DNA from: an uncultured Eubacterium sp.
Lineage (GTDB): Bacteria > Bacillota > Clostridia > Lachnospirales > Lachnospiraceae
DNA: 40,348 nucleotides
Direction of reading: 5' to 3'
Assembly: GCA_910577295.1 (NCBI GenBank)
Contig: CAJTLS010000023.1
Span: forward strand, 1-40,348
Under the pieces are notes generated by a model that saw nothing but the letters and a program-made list of their open reading frames with translations, was not told the DNA's origin and did not search any database. Positions 1-6,383 of this stretch are shown here, in pieces. The position numbers were made by a program, and so were the translations under genes. The number at the start of each line of letters is the position of its first letter. The first letter of the stretch is position 1.

Positions 1-460
1 TCTCAAGTTTCACAACTCTTTCTCCCGATAATTATCAATTATCCCTACCAAAGTTATTATACGACATTTACTTATAAATTTCTATATTTTTCTATAAAAA
101 TTTTCAAAAAAATAATAATTTCTACAAATTTTTACTAATTTAAGAATTTTTCTCAAACACATCCCCATCCGCATACCTTTAAGGAATGTCACAAATTATC
201 AAAGTTTGGAATTTTAGGGAATAATTCCAAGCTCTATGAGCAGGATGGTTTTCAAGAGAGGTCAATCGATTGATTTATGCCGTACCGGCAAAAGAGAAAT
301 AGATATTCCTCATTGAAAATTAGACATTATCAGCGCCTGATATTGTAAGCGTTGCCATGGATTGACTGTTTTCAGTATCCATTAAAATATTAAACAAAAA
401 ATACGAGTTTAGTGGTGCGCCCCCCTAAAGCCATAGATGTCCCCATAATTACAGCATTGT
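1..460. other. AT-rich intergenic stretch
   Basis: No convincing gene is seen on either strand. The first 150 bases are very AT-rich. A small inverted repeat (TTGGAATT at 206-213, AATTCCAA at 223-230) is the only structure noticed. A 30-codon minus-strand reading frame (390-482) is too short and unsupported to call. Confidence 0.5.
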
Positions 461-649
461 TCACGTATTCTGTGCGATACATGTACTTTCCTCATCTGTA
501 AATGAATACAGAAAGAGGTAAGCCGCAACCCCGAACACACGGGGCTTGCGGCTTACCTCCCATAAAACCAATCCTAAAAGCGTTTGTTCGAATGGAGTAT
601 CAATCCTTGCGATTTTCATCTCCTTTCGAGTCAATCTGTGATTTTCCAT
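461..649 (-). CDS. small hypothetical protein spanning a palindrome
   Basis: A 62-residue reading frame directly downstream of the zinc-ribbon gene, overlapping its last 19 bases. The start is uncertain: the first ATG (649) lies inside the upstream gene, and a second ATG (619) has AAAGGAG directly against it, too close for normal initiation. No family is recognised. The middle of the protein is encoded by a near-perfect 45-bp palindrome (515-559), so this may be a chance reading frame through a palindromic repeat and not a gene. The C-terminal half is hydrophobic and aromatic. Confidence 0.3.
   Translation of the reverse strand: MENHRLTRKEMKIARIDTPFEQTLLGLVLWEVSRKPRVFGVAAYLFLYSFTDEESTCIAQNT
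515..559. repeat. long palindrome (hairpin)
   Basis: Arms GAGGTAAGCCGCAA (515-528) and TTGCGGCTTACCTC (546-559) are perfect reverse complements, extended inward by CCCC/GGGG with one unpaired base; the loop is about 8 nt. There is no T-run on either side, so a simple intrinsic terminator is unlikely. It may be a dispersed palindromic element. Confidence 0.75.
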
Positions 650-894
650 CGTTTCAGTGTTGGAATAATAGAAAGCAATTCCTGTCTGGCTGCTTTTTCA
701 TCAATCCCTTTTGCCTCATTAATCCAAAACGGAATACAACTTTCTATCATTTCTTCCATTGTTTCGTCTTTTCCGAATTTCCCACCGCTAAAACAATACT
801 TGCAGTAATCCTCACTAATGCTTCCATCTAAATTTGTTCCCCGCTCGTTTTCTCTCATAATCATCCCGCAACTTTGGCATACATTATTACTCAT
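631..894 (-). CDS. zinc-ribbon protein (putative zinc ribbon domain family)
   Basis: An 87-residue cytoplasmic protein with four cysteines arranged as CxxC (VCQSCGM, residues 5-8) and CxxC (YCKYCFSGG, about 31-34), followed by a short helical region rich in acidic residues. This matches the small 'putative zinc ribbon' family common in Firmicutes, whose function is unknown. ATG at 894 was chosen because it begins just before the CxxC motif and overlaps the stop of the upstream HTH-VOC gene by 8 bases, a typical translational-coupling arrangement. It probably forms an operon with that gene and may act with it. Confidence 0.75.
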   Translation of the reverse strand: MSNNVCQSCGMIMRENERGTNLDGSISEDYCKYCFSGGKFGKDETMEEMIESCIPFWINEAKGIDEKAARQELLSIIPTLKRWKITD

Positions 895-1501
895 CCTTTT
901 CCTCCTCCAATAAATGATATCCACCTGTGATTTCACAAACATTATTATCTGGATCAAGCACGCTAAAATAATAATATCCTTCATTGACTTTTTCGATTTC
1001 CGTCATTTTCCCGATATTTAACGATTTTAGTCTGTTGTATTCTTTTGCCAAATCTTCGACCCAAAAGTTCAATACAAATTTGTAATCTCCATCTTCATAA
1101 TGATGTCCCTGCAAACTGTCTTCGTTCATGAGTGCTAAACACTTATTATCAAAATAGAATTCCGCAAATTTATTTCCACAGTTTCTAGTGGATACTGACA
1201 TTGATAATAGCTGTTCGTAAAATGAAATAGACTTTTCAAAATCTCTGGCAATCAAATAGATAGAACCCAAATGTATTTCCTGCGGTCTAAAATTTTTTAT
1301 TTCCTCATCTTCCAACAAAATTTCATCTGTTCCCACCGAAAACAACTTGCTCATCATAATAACCCTATCAATTTCCGGAAGTGACTGGTCCATCTCCCAT
1401 TTTGAAACAGATTGCCTTGATACAGAAAGCATCTCTGCTAATTGCTCCTGTGTCAAACCATTATCGATTCTAAGTTTTTGAATTCTGCCGCCTAATCCCA
1501 T
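887..1501 (-). CDS. HTH-glyoxalase (VOC) fusion regulator
   Basis: A 204-residue protein with two parts. Residues about 5-60 are a Cro/CI (XRE) helix-turn-helix (LTQEQLAEMLSVSRQSVSKW). Residues about 75-200 resemble a vicinal-oxygen-chelate (glyoxalase/bleomycin resistance) fold, with HLGSIYLIARDFEKSISFYE at the start and DPDNNVCEITGGYH at the end. Such fusions are probably ligand-responsive regulators in which the VOC part senses a small molecule; that role is inferred. A GGAGGAG ribosome site lies just upstream of ATG 1501. The zinc-ribbon gene overlaps its 3' end. The metal-binding residues of true glyoxalases cannot be confirmed by eye. Confidence 0.8.
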   Translation of the reverse strand: MGLGGRIQKLRIDNGLTQEQLAEMLSVSRQSVSKWEMDQSLPEIDRVIMMSKLFSVGTDEILLEDEEIKNFRPQEIHLGSIYLIARDFEKSISFYEQLLSMSVSTRNCGNKFAEFYFDNKCLALMNEDSLQGHHYEDGDYKFVLNFWVEDLAKEYNRLKSLNIGKMTEIEKVNEGYYYFSVLDPDNNVCEITGGYHLLEEEKDE

Positions 1502-1528
1502 TTTCTCCTCCTTCAGGTGTTTTTCTTA

Positions 1529-1557
1529 ATTATAATCAGGAATTTTACTTTCGTCTA
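1529..1557 (-). promoter_or_regulatory. candidate promoter of the HTH-VOC gene
   Basis: Read on the minus strand: TAGACG (1557-1552), a 17-bp spacer, then a perfect TATAAT (1534-1529), about 28 bp before the start codon. The -35 matches the consensus at four of six positions. Confidence 0.5.
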
Positions 1558-1594
1558 CCAAGTTTAACTGGAATTTTCGCAACCAGAGGGCGCC

Positions 1595-2383
1595 CTAATA
1601 ATTCAAGTAATCACGGATGTCTTTATCCGTAATGATGGAATATACCTTTGCTCCGTATCGTTCCTCCACCATCTTTGCTCCCAAACCTTTTTCCGCTGCC
1701 TCTTCATTCGTTAGATTCGCAATCACAATTACTGCAACCACCTCAATATCAGCCTCATCTTTCAACCGTTCAATTCGTTCACACAGCGTTTTTCCTGTAC
1801 CAATCAAATCATCTACAATAATGACTTTATCACCATCCTTCAATGTATGCCCACATATCTTGCGACCTCTGCTATCTGGTACCTTTCTGTCAAAACAAAA
1901 ATCTGTTGTCACACCATATTTCTGAAATAATGCACATGACGTCGCTGTAGAAAATGCAATTCCGTGATATGCAAGTCCCACAATCACATCATACGGAACA
2001 CCAGTTTCCCGGATACAGTCCGCAAAGTATTCACCTATCTTTGCTATTTGAGCATTCGCTGTAAACTTTTCTGAATTTAAATAATAGTTTTTCTTTTGCC
2101 CGTTTTCTAAATCAAATTCGCCTGTCTGCAAAATTCCATTGCCTACCATAAATTTTACAAACTGCTCTTTATAAGTTAGCGCATTCAGTTTGTATCCCAT
2201 CAACTCATCAATACTAATTCCAAAATAGTCTGCAAGTTTTGGTAACACCTGAATATCTGGAAGCGCTGAACCATTCTCCCATTTACTAATCGCCTGACCC
2301 GTGACCCCTATAATATCGCCCAGTTGCTCCTGCGTAACCCCCTTGTTCTGACGGATTCTTTTTATATTATTTCCTATTATCAT
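1595..2383 (-). CDS. HTH-orotate phosphoribosyltransferase fusion
   Basis: A 262-residue protein. Residues about 3-60 are an XRE helix-turn-helix (VTQEQLGDIIGVTGQAISKW). Residues about 68-262 are a full-length orotate phosphoribosyltransferase-like domain: an N-terminal substrate region (GNGILQTGEFDLENGQKKNY), the PyrE-like VGLAYHGIAFSTATS, a shortened flexible-loop equivalent (RKVPDSRG) and the PRPP-binding loop VIIVDDLIGTGKT (about 187-199). PyrE joins orotate to PRPP to make OMP. Here it may act as a sensor or salvage enzyme coupled to DNA binding, but which one is not shown. The lysine- and histidine-rich catalytic loop of PyrE is altered, so activity is uncertain. The gene has its own promoter with a palindrome inside it. 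Confidence 0.8.
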   Translation of the reverse strand: MIIGNNIKRIRQNKGVTQEQLGDIIGVTGQAISKWENGSALPDIQVLPKLADYFGISIDELMGYKLNALTYKEQFVKFMVGNGILQTGEFDLENGQKKNYYLNSEKFTANAQIAKIGEYFADCIRETGVPYDVIVGLAYHGIAFSTATSCALFQKYGVTTDFCFDRKVPDSRGRKICGHTLKDGDKVIIVDDLIGTGKTLCERIERLKDEADIEVVAVIVIANLTNEEAAEKGLGAKMVEERYGAKVYSIITDKDIRDYLNY

Positions 2384-2403
2384 ACTTAACCATTCCTTTC
2401 TAT

Positions 2404-2424
2404 ATTATATGTTAAGGCACCTTA
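2404..2424 (-). promoter_or_regulatory. promoter -10 with overlapping palindromic operator
   Basis: On the minus strand a perfect TATAAT (2409-2404) precedes the HTH-OPRT gene by about 20 bp. Just upstream, where the -10/-35 spacer would be, lies the palindrome TAAGG-TG-CCTTA (2424-2413). An operator in the spacer is typical of XRE autorepressors. The -35 box is poor. Confidence 0.5.
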
Positions 2425-2425
2425 C

Positions 2426-2982
2426 ACTAAAAAAATAGCATAACTTCTCATCAAACACAATTGAGGCTTAGTTAATATTTTTGAAACTAATGGTTGGATA
2501 ATTCAATTTATTACACTACGTCCTTATGTGCTAATTCCTTACCGTTTACAGCCGCCGGATAAATGCCGTTTTGTCCGCACTATTGCATTGATATTCATTC
2601 TCTAACAGGTGCGTAATCACATTAAAAATGAACACCGACAGCAGAATATTCAAAGGTATAAATGGACAAAAATATGTGCACCACTATTTTTAATGATGCG
2701 CTTATAATTTTTTACAATAACTCAAAACGTCTTATCCTTTACAAAAATATTTGTATGTGTTACGATCAGTTTACTTTATATGAAATGAGGTGTGAACATG
2801 ATTAAGTAGTCTATGATTAGAATGTAACTAACAATTTTAGCGCACTTGGATGCGTTTGTTTTGTTACGTCAAGATAGGCTTCTTAGTGTTCACATATACA
2901 AAATTCCCTCGCAAAGGCGCTCTTTTTGCTTTTGCGAAAATATTTGCATGCAGTTTTTGTATCAGTATCCTGCATAATATGT
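2426..2982. other. long gene-poor stretch
   Basis: About 560 bases without a supportable gene. The reading frames are all short and interrupted. A short inverted repeat TCGCAAA (2909-2915)/TTTGCGA (2931-2937) is present. It probably contains decayed remnants, perhaps of the missing N-terminal half of the GNAT pseudogene that follows, but I could not recognise any. Confidence 0.4.
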
Positions 2983-3013
2983 GGACGAATTGAACAACAT
3001 GGTCAATTCGTCC
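2983..3013. repeat. 11-bp perfect inverted repeat
   Basis: GGACGAATTGA (2983-2993) and TCAATTCGTCC (3003-3013) with a 9-nt spacer. No T-run follows. It sits exactly where recognisable GNAT pseudogene sequence begins, so it may be an old operator or a rearrangement boundary. Confidence 0.6.
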
Positions 3014-3629
3014 CGGATATAAATTCCTTGCAGAAGAAATGGTGACCTATTCTGAGAACTATATGCCCCGCATTGATGAAAAACATATTTATGTTCTGTT
3101 TGACGGGCAAAAGACATCACAAAATGCCGTTTTCAATGCAGGTATACAAAGTTCTGGGGCTACAATGAAATGATTTATGATTTCAAAAAACCATTGTCAT
3201 ATCCCCTTCCACCCAGCTTCGAGTTCGAAGAATATGGGAATTTAAATACTGAAAAAGTGACCGAGTGCTGCTGGAAAGGTTTCGACCATGAAAAAACAGA
3301 AGGTCCTTGGGATGGTTACACAGAAAATGAATATCACATACTGGCAGCGCCGCATTATACCCCCATGCTGTACTGTCAAAAATCAAACTGGTGATTATGT
3401 ATGCTATGCTGGTATGTGGTGGACACCAGAAAACAAACTGGCATATATGGAACCCTTATGTACCGTTCCTGAATTCCGAGGTAAGGGACTGGCATCGGCC
3501 GCATTGTCTGAAATGTACCGCCGCACGAAACCTTTGGGCGCTACTCACATGACCGGAGGCGGCGCCCCCTTTTATGCCGCTATTAGCTTTCAACGTTGTA
3601 TTGAATGGACTTATTGGGAGGAGAAGTAA
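3006..3629 (+). pseudogene. GNAT acetyltransferase, truncated and frameshifted
   Basis: Three reading frames must be joined to recover one protein. Frame one gives GYKFLAEEMVTYSENYMP and what follows, up to about 3145. A shift near 3145-3155 leads into FWGYNEMIYDFKKPL through about 3372. A second shift near 3370-3380 leads into KNQTGDYVCYAGMWW and the acetyl-CoA-binding signature VPEFRGKGLASAAL, then the conserved GATHMTGGG and a WTYWE end at 3629. This is the C-terminal half of a two-domain GNAT N-acetyltransferase; the N-terminal half is absent. It is surely inactive. Confidence 0.8.
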
Positions 3630-3665
3630 TTTTAATCAATAACTCCCAATTGCAAATATGCTAAA

Positions 3666-3702
3666 AACCGCCCCTCGTATCAAACGATACTTCGGGGCGG
3701 TT
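3666..3702 (-). terminator. terminator hairpin, copy A (duplicate of the ppdK terminator)
   Basis: AACCGCCCC (3666-3674) pairs with GGGGCGGTT (3694-3702), and GTATC/GATAC pairs within the loop. On the minus strand it is followed by TTTTT. It is almost identical to the ppdK terminator at 6305-6341 (differing only in the two bases before GGGG), yet no intact minus-strand gene ends here, only the ppdK-tail remnant. Confidence 0.85.
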
Positions 3703-3762
3703 CATTTACTACTCTAATTCTCTATTAAATTTCTCCAGATTCCTCTTTTTAAGAGAAATTAC

Positions 3763-3791
3763 TCACTTCTGCGCAATCGCTGCCTGTGCTG
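3763..3791 (-). pseudogene. remnant of the ppdK 3' end
   Basis: Read on the minus strand this encodes AQAAIAQK followed by TGA, the exact C-terminus of the PPDK at 6384-9008. 27 bases (3765-3791) are identical to 6386-6412, and the similarity continues with small gaps through the 3' untranslated region into terminator copy A. Sequence beyond 3791 is unrelated to ppdK. It marks one edge of a 2.6-kb insertion or duplication. Confidence 0.85.
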
Positions 3792-3842
3792 TTTGGTTCG
3801 TAATATGGGCAACGCATACAAGAATATATTTCTGTATTTAAT

Positions 3843-4016
3843 TTATAATTTGAAACGATTCTCAAGAATAAGCATTGCTTCTTTATGTTCGATAACTCTA
3901 CCTATTTCCATATCATCTATACATTTATCCAATTCCTCAAAAATCTGCACATTATCCGTGTTTTTTCTACGCTCTTCTGTACTCCTCTCAGTTAATTCAC
4001 CATCCACTTTACTCAC
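3843..4016 (-). CDS. 57-residue hypothetical protein behind the Rpn-like nuclease (GTG start)
   Basis: A charged 57-residue protein starting at GTG 4016, preceded by a GAGGG ribosome site about 9 nt upstream. It begins 33 bases after the stop of the Rpn-like nuclease gene on the same strand, so it is probably co-transcribed. The body is acidic and helical, with EELDKCIDDMEIGRVIEHKE in the second half. The look is that of small antitoxin-like or accessory proteins, but I recognise no family with certainty. It ends in LILENRFKL at 3843. Confidence 0.55.
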   Translation of the reverse strand: MSKVDGELTERSTEERRKNTDNVQIFEELDKCIDDMEIGRVIEHKEAMLILENRFKL

Positions 4017-4049
4017 GATAATTTTCCCTCAGTTTTTTTAACCAGAAAA

Positions 4050-4211
4050 TTAAAACCTTTTTAACAAAATCACCCTATCTTCTTCTGATATTCTTAATGC
4101 GTCCATTGCCTGCTCCACTGTCCACTGCATCGATTCCATAAGATTTCTAATATCATCAAGCCTGCTTTCTTCTGCCCATTTCTCCGCTAATTCTTCCACT
4201 GCTTTACACAT
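4050..4211 (-). CDS. predicted intragenic C-terminal protein of the Rpn-like gene
   Basis: Inside the Rpn-like gene, AAGGAGGT (4228-4221) lies 9 nt upstream of an in-frame ATG (4211-4209) that begins MCKAVEELAEKWAEE. Translation from here would give a 53-residue helical protein equal to the C-terminal tail. E. coli Rpn genes are known to express such in-frame small proteins, which inhibit the full-length nuclease. Whether this one is made is inferred from the ribosome site alone. The second Rpn-like gene (37541-38335) has the same arrangement at an MCK start. Confidence 0.5.
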   Translation of the reverse strand: MCKAVEELAEKWAEESRLDDIRNLMESMQWTVEQAMDALRISEEDRVILLKRF

Positions 4212-4859
4212 GGCCGCTCGACCTCCTTCCGTTTCTTTGAAATAATGTATCTGCTTCGCAAAAATAGGATAAAACACATCCTCCGATTCCTTACAATTAA
4301 AATCATGCACCAGTTTCCCAATTGGGTCATCTTCATTCTGGTAACTTCCGTTCACATATATAATATGCGAACCATCTTCAAAGGATATACCTGTCTCTTT
4401 TACCACTCTGTCTATATGATATAATGGTAAACCACTTCCCATCACATCATTTTTCGTGATAAAGATAACATAAGATTCATGCAGTTCCTTGAATTTCTGG
4501 CTTTCTTTCAACATTCTTGTATCAATCATACTGCTGTTGAATCTGGCTCTATGCACATCTGCGCCCTCATCCGCACGTTGTACTTCAATATCGTAAATCT
4601 TGCCAAAAGAATCTTTTGCATAAATATCTATACGGATGGAACGCCCGCCAAGCACGGGATTTTTATATTCTCTCTGACCGATTACCTCTATTACATTCAT
4701 ATCGTCACGCTCCAAAATAGTATTTAGCAAAAATTCCGTTGCTTCAATATTTCGGTCAAAGACAACACTCATAAAATCATCATCAAATAAGGAAAAATCA
4801 TCAATCGTTTTGTTTAGTTCCTGTTTTCTTTCTTCTGATTTGTTTTCTGCCGGCAACAC
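4050..4859 (-). CDS. Rpn/PD-(D/E)XK nuclease family (transposase-like)
   Basis: A 269-residue protein of the 'Rpn family recombination-promoting nuclease / PD-(D/E)XK nuclease family transposase' group. The core shows RIDIYAKD (Asp about 78) and YDIEVQRADEG (Glu about 92, Gln about 94), the D...E-x-Q signature of this nuclease fold. Upstream is the family's N-terminal DDDFMSVVFDRN segment and downstream are YVIFIT and VYVNGSYQ. Rpn proteins cleave DNA and have been linked to RecA-independent recombination and phage defence. The start is GTG 4859, with GGAGG 6 nt upstream. It lies between the two ppdK-tail copies. A strong internal ribosome site precedes Met-217. Confidence 0.88.
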   Translation of the reverse strand: MLPAENKSEERKQELNKTIDDFSLFDDDFMSVVFDRNIEATEFLLNTILERDDMNVIEVIGQREYKNPVLGGRSIRIDIYAKDSFGKIYDIEVQRADEGADVHRARFNSSMIDTRMLKESQKFKELHESYVIFITKNDVMGSGLPLYHIDRVVKETGISFEDGSHIIYVNGSYQNEDDPIGKLVHDFNCKESEDVFYPIFAKQIHYFKETEGGRAAMCKAVEELAEKWAEESRLDDIRNLMESMQWTVEQAMDALRISEEDRVILLKRF

Positions 4860-4970
4860 ATCACCCCTCCCACTTTTATACCCTCCAGCTAAATTTACAC
4901 CTTATCTTGAAAACATTTTAGCATTGCTAAGACCAAAATGCAAATAAAATCAGTCCTCTTAGCCGCCTCG

Positions 4971-5561
4971 CTACTCCCGAATGTTCTTTGCCCAGTCATG
5001 CTCTGGATCAATACCATTTTCTACTTCCCATTCCGTATGGCATTTTCCTGTATTTCCATGATAATCCGTCCCTTCAAAGACAAGGTTAGAATTTGGGTTA
5101 TCAAACCATTTCTCGGGATATGATGTATAACCAGTCAATGAACAGATGTCCTCTAGCTTCCTGTGCCTGTGCCAATTTTTTAATCAAAAGCTCCTGAGAC
5201 GCCTCATAATCAATGTCCGAAACAATATTAAAAAGAATATTGTCAGCCAGCAGGACAACATCAAATCCTGCTCCCCACTCATCCGAAATGATATCTGCCT
5301 TTCTCCACTTTATGTTTTTGCCGTTTTGTAATTTTTCATCAATTTTTTCTAGCATAAACTTATCAAAGTCTAATCCCATTACCTTATGTCCCGCTTTTGC
5401 TACAGATACCAGATAGCGTCCGCCTCCACAGGCAACATCTAAAATACGCCCCTGTGATTTCCTACCAAAGATAAGAAAAAATCAACATCTGTTGTATCCG
5501 TTTCATCCTCGTCGTACATATCTGCCAACCACATAGAAATAATTTCATCTTCACTGGACAT
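4971..5561 (-). pseudogene. class I SAM-dependent methyltransferase, two frameshifts
   Basis: ATG 5561 follows a GGAGG ribosome site and opens MSSEDEIISMWLADMYDEDE. A frameshift near 5460 moves reading into GRILDVACGGGRYLVSVA, the glycine-rich SAM-binding motif I, and on through MGLDFDKFMLEKI and FDVVLLADNILFNI. A second shift near 5125-5135 leads into YPEKWFDNPNSNLVFEGTD and a tail ending WAKNIRE at 4971. Joined, this is a complete small methyltransferase of about 195 residues. Two lesions mean it is inactive unless sequencing errors explain them. Confidence 0.82.
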
Positions 5562-5905
5562 TCTTTACCTCCGTTTTTGACACATGGTTAATAATATTGT
5601 TATAACAAATTATTTAATCTATTGCATGCTGAATTATTCAAAAAAGCATAAAAATCGCCCCTCACATCAAATAATAGACGCTCTGGAGCGATTATATTAT
5701 GTTTCACTTATTTATCTTTATATTTGCAAATCAAAATAACCTACACTTGCTGCCAAAACACTTCCCAGCAAACTTTTGTAATAATTTCAAAAGAATATTT
5801 ATGATTAAAATTTATGGCAGAAAATAAAATTTCTCCTTTTCACAAACAAATACATTATAGTAAAATGAATATGAATATCACAAGGAGAGAGGGTCAAGGT
5901 TACAA
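5562..5905. other. intergenic stretch between two pseudogenes
   Basis: No gene was seen. It contains the palindrome TTGTTATAACAA (5597-5608) upstream of the methyltransferase pseudogene, a degenerate hairpin (5653-5693), and a possible plus-strand promoter (TTCACA, 16 bp, TAAAAT near 5839-5866) before the DUF3237 pseudogene. Confidence 0.4.
5653..5693. repeat. degenerate third copy of the ppdK-type terminator hairpin
   Basis: AATCGC (5653-5658) and GCGATT (5688-5693) form the base. The left flank (AAAAATCGCCCCTC) and the ATCAAA of the loop match the terminator copies at 3666 and 6305, while the right arm has diverged. It may be an ancestral duplicate. Confidence 0.5.
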
Positions 5906-6278
5906 ATGGAAATTTTAAGAATACACATTAACATTACTGAGACCAATGAGGTCATATCAGAAAACACTACTATCCGAATGATTTTATTTGACGGCTATTG
6001 CACCGGGGATTTTTTAACGGAACTGCGTGGACACCCAGCTCATAAGCAAAGAAAATCACACAACACTATCCGCACGCTATATGCTGAATGGACATGACAA
6101 TAAAGACAAGCCCTGCCGCCTGTTTATTGAAAACAATGTCGAAAGTGAAACCGACATCACATATACACAACCTAAAATTTATACAGACAGTGAAAATTTA
6201 AAATGGCTGGAACAAGAAAAACTTGTCGGAAGGCTTGAGCATAGGGACGGAAAACTTGTGATACACATTACTGCATAA
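5906..6278 (+). pseudogene. DUF3237 family protein, frameshifted
   Basis: The first part (MEILRIHINITETNEVIS, then RMILFDGYCTGDF) and the last part (VDTQLISKENHTTLSARYML through KWLEQEKLVGRLEH) together make a DUF3237-type small beta-barrel protein of unknown function, normally about 120-150 residues. They lie in different frames. The join near 6020-6030 lacks several bases that would encode the family's LPGG turn, so it is a small deletion plus frameshift. The gene is broken. Confidence 0.75.
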
Positions 6279-6304
6279 TCAGAGAGGTTTATCATGGAGC
6301 TAAA

Positions 6305-6341
6305 AACCGCCCCTCGTATCAAACGATACACCGGGGCGGTT
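6305..6341 (-). terminator. ppdK terminator (copy B)
   Basis: AACCGCCCC (6305-6313) pairs with GGGGCGGTT (6333-6341), with a GTATC/GATAC inner stem. On the minus strand it is followed by TTTTT. It lies 42 nt beyond the ppdK stop codon. Confidence 0.9.
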
Positions 6342-6383
6342 CATTATACCACTAAAACTCTTTATTACAATTTCCTCAGTATC

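Noticed and set aside
390..482. A 30-codon minus-strand reading frame with a possible ribosome site
   Set aside because: Too short, no homology recognised and in AT-rich intergenic DNA.
4050..4859. Complete insertion sequence around the Rpn-like gene
   Set aside because: No terminal inverted repeats or short target duplications directly flank the gene; only the ppdK-tail repeats farther out.
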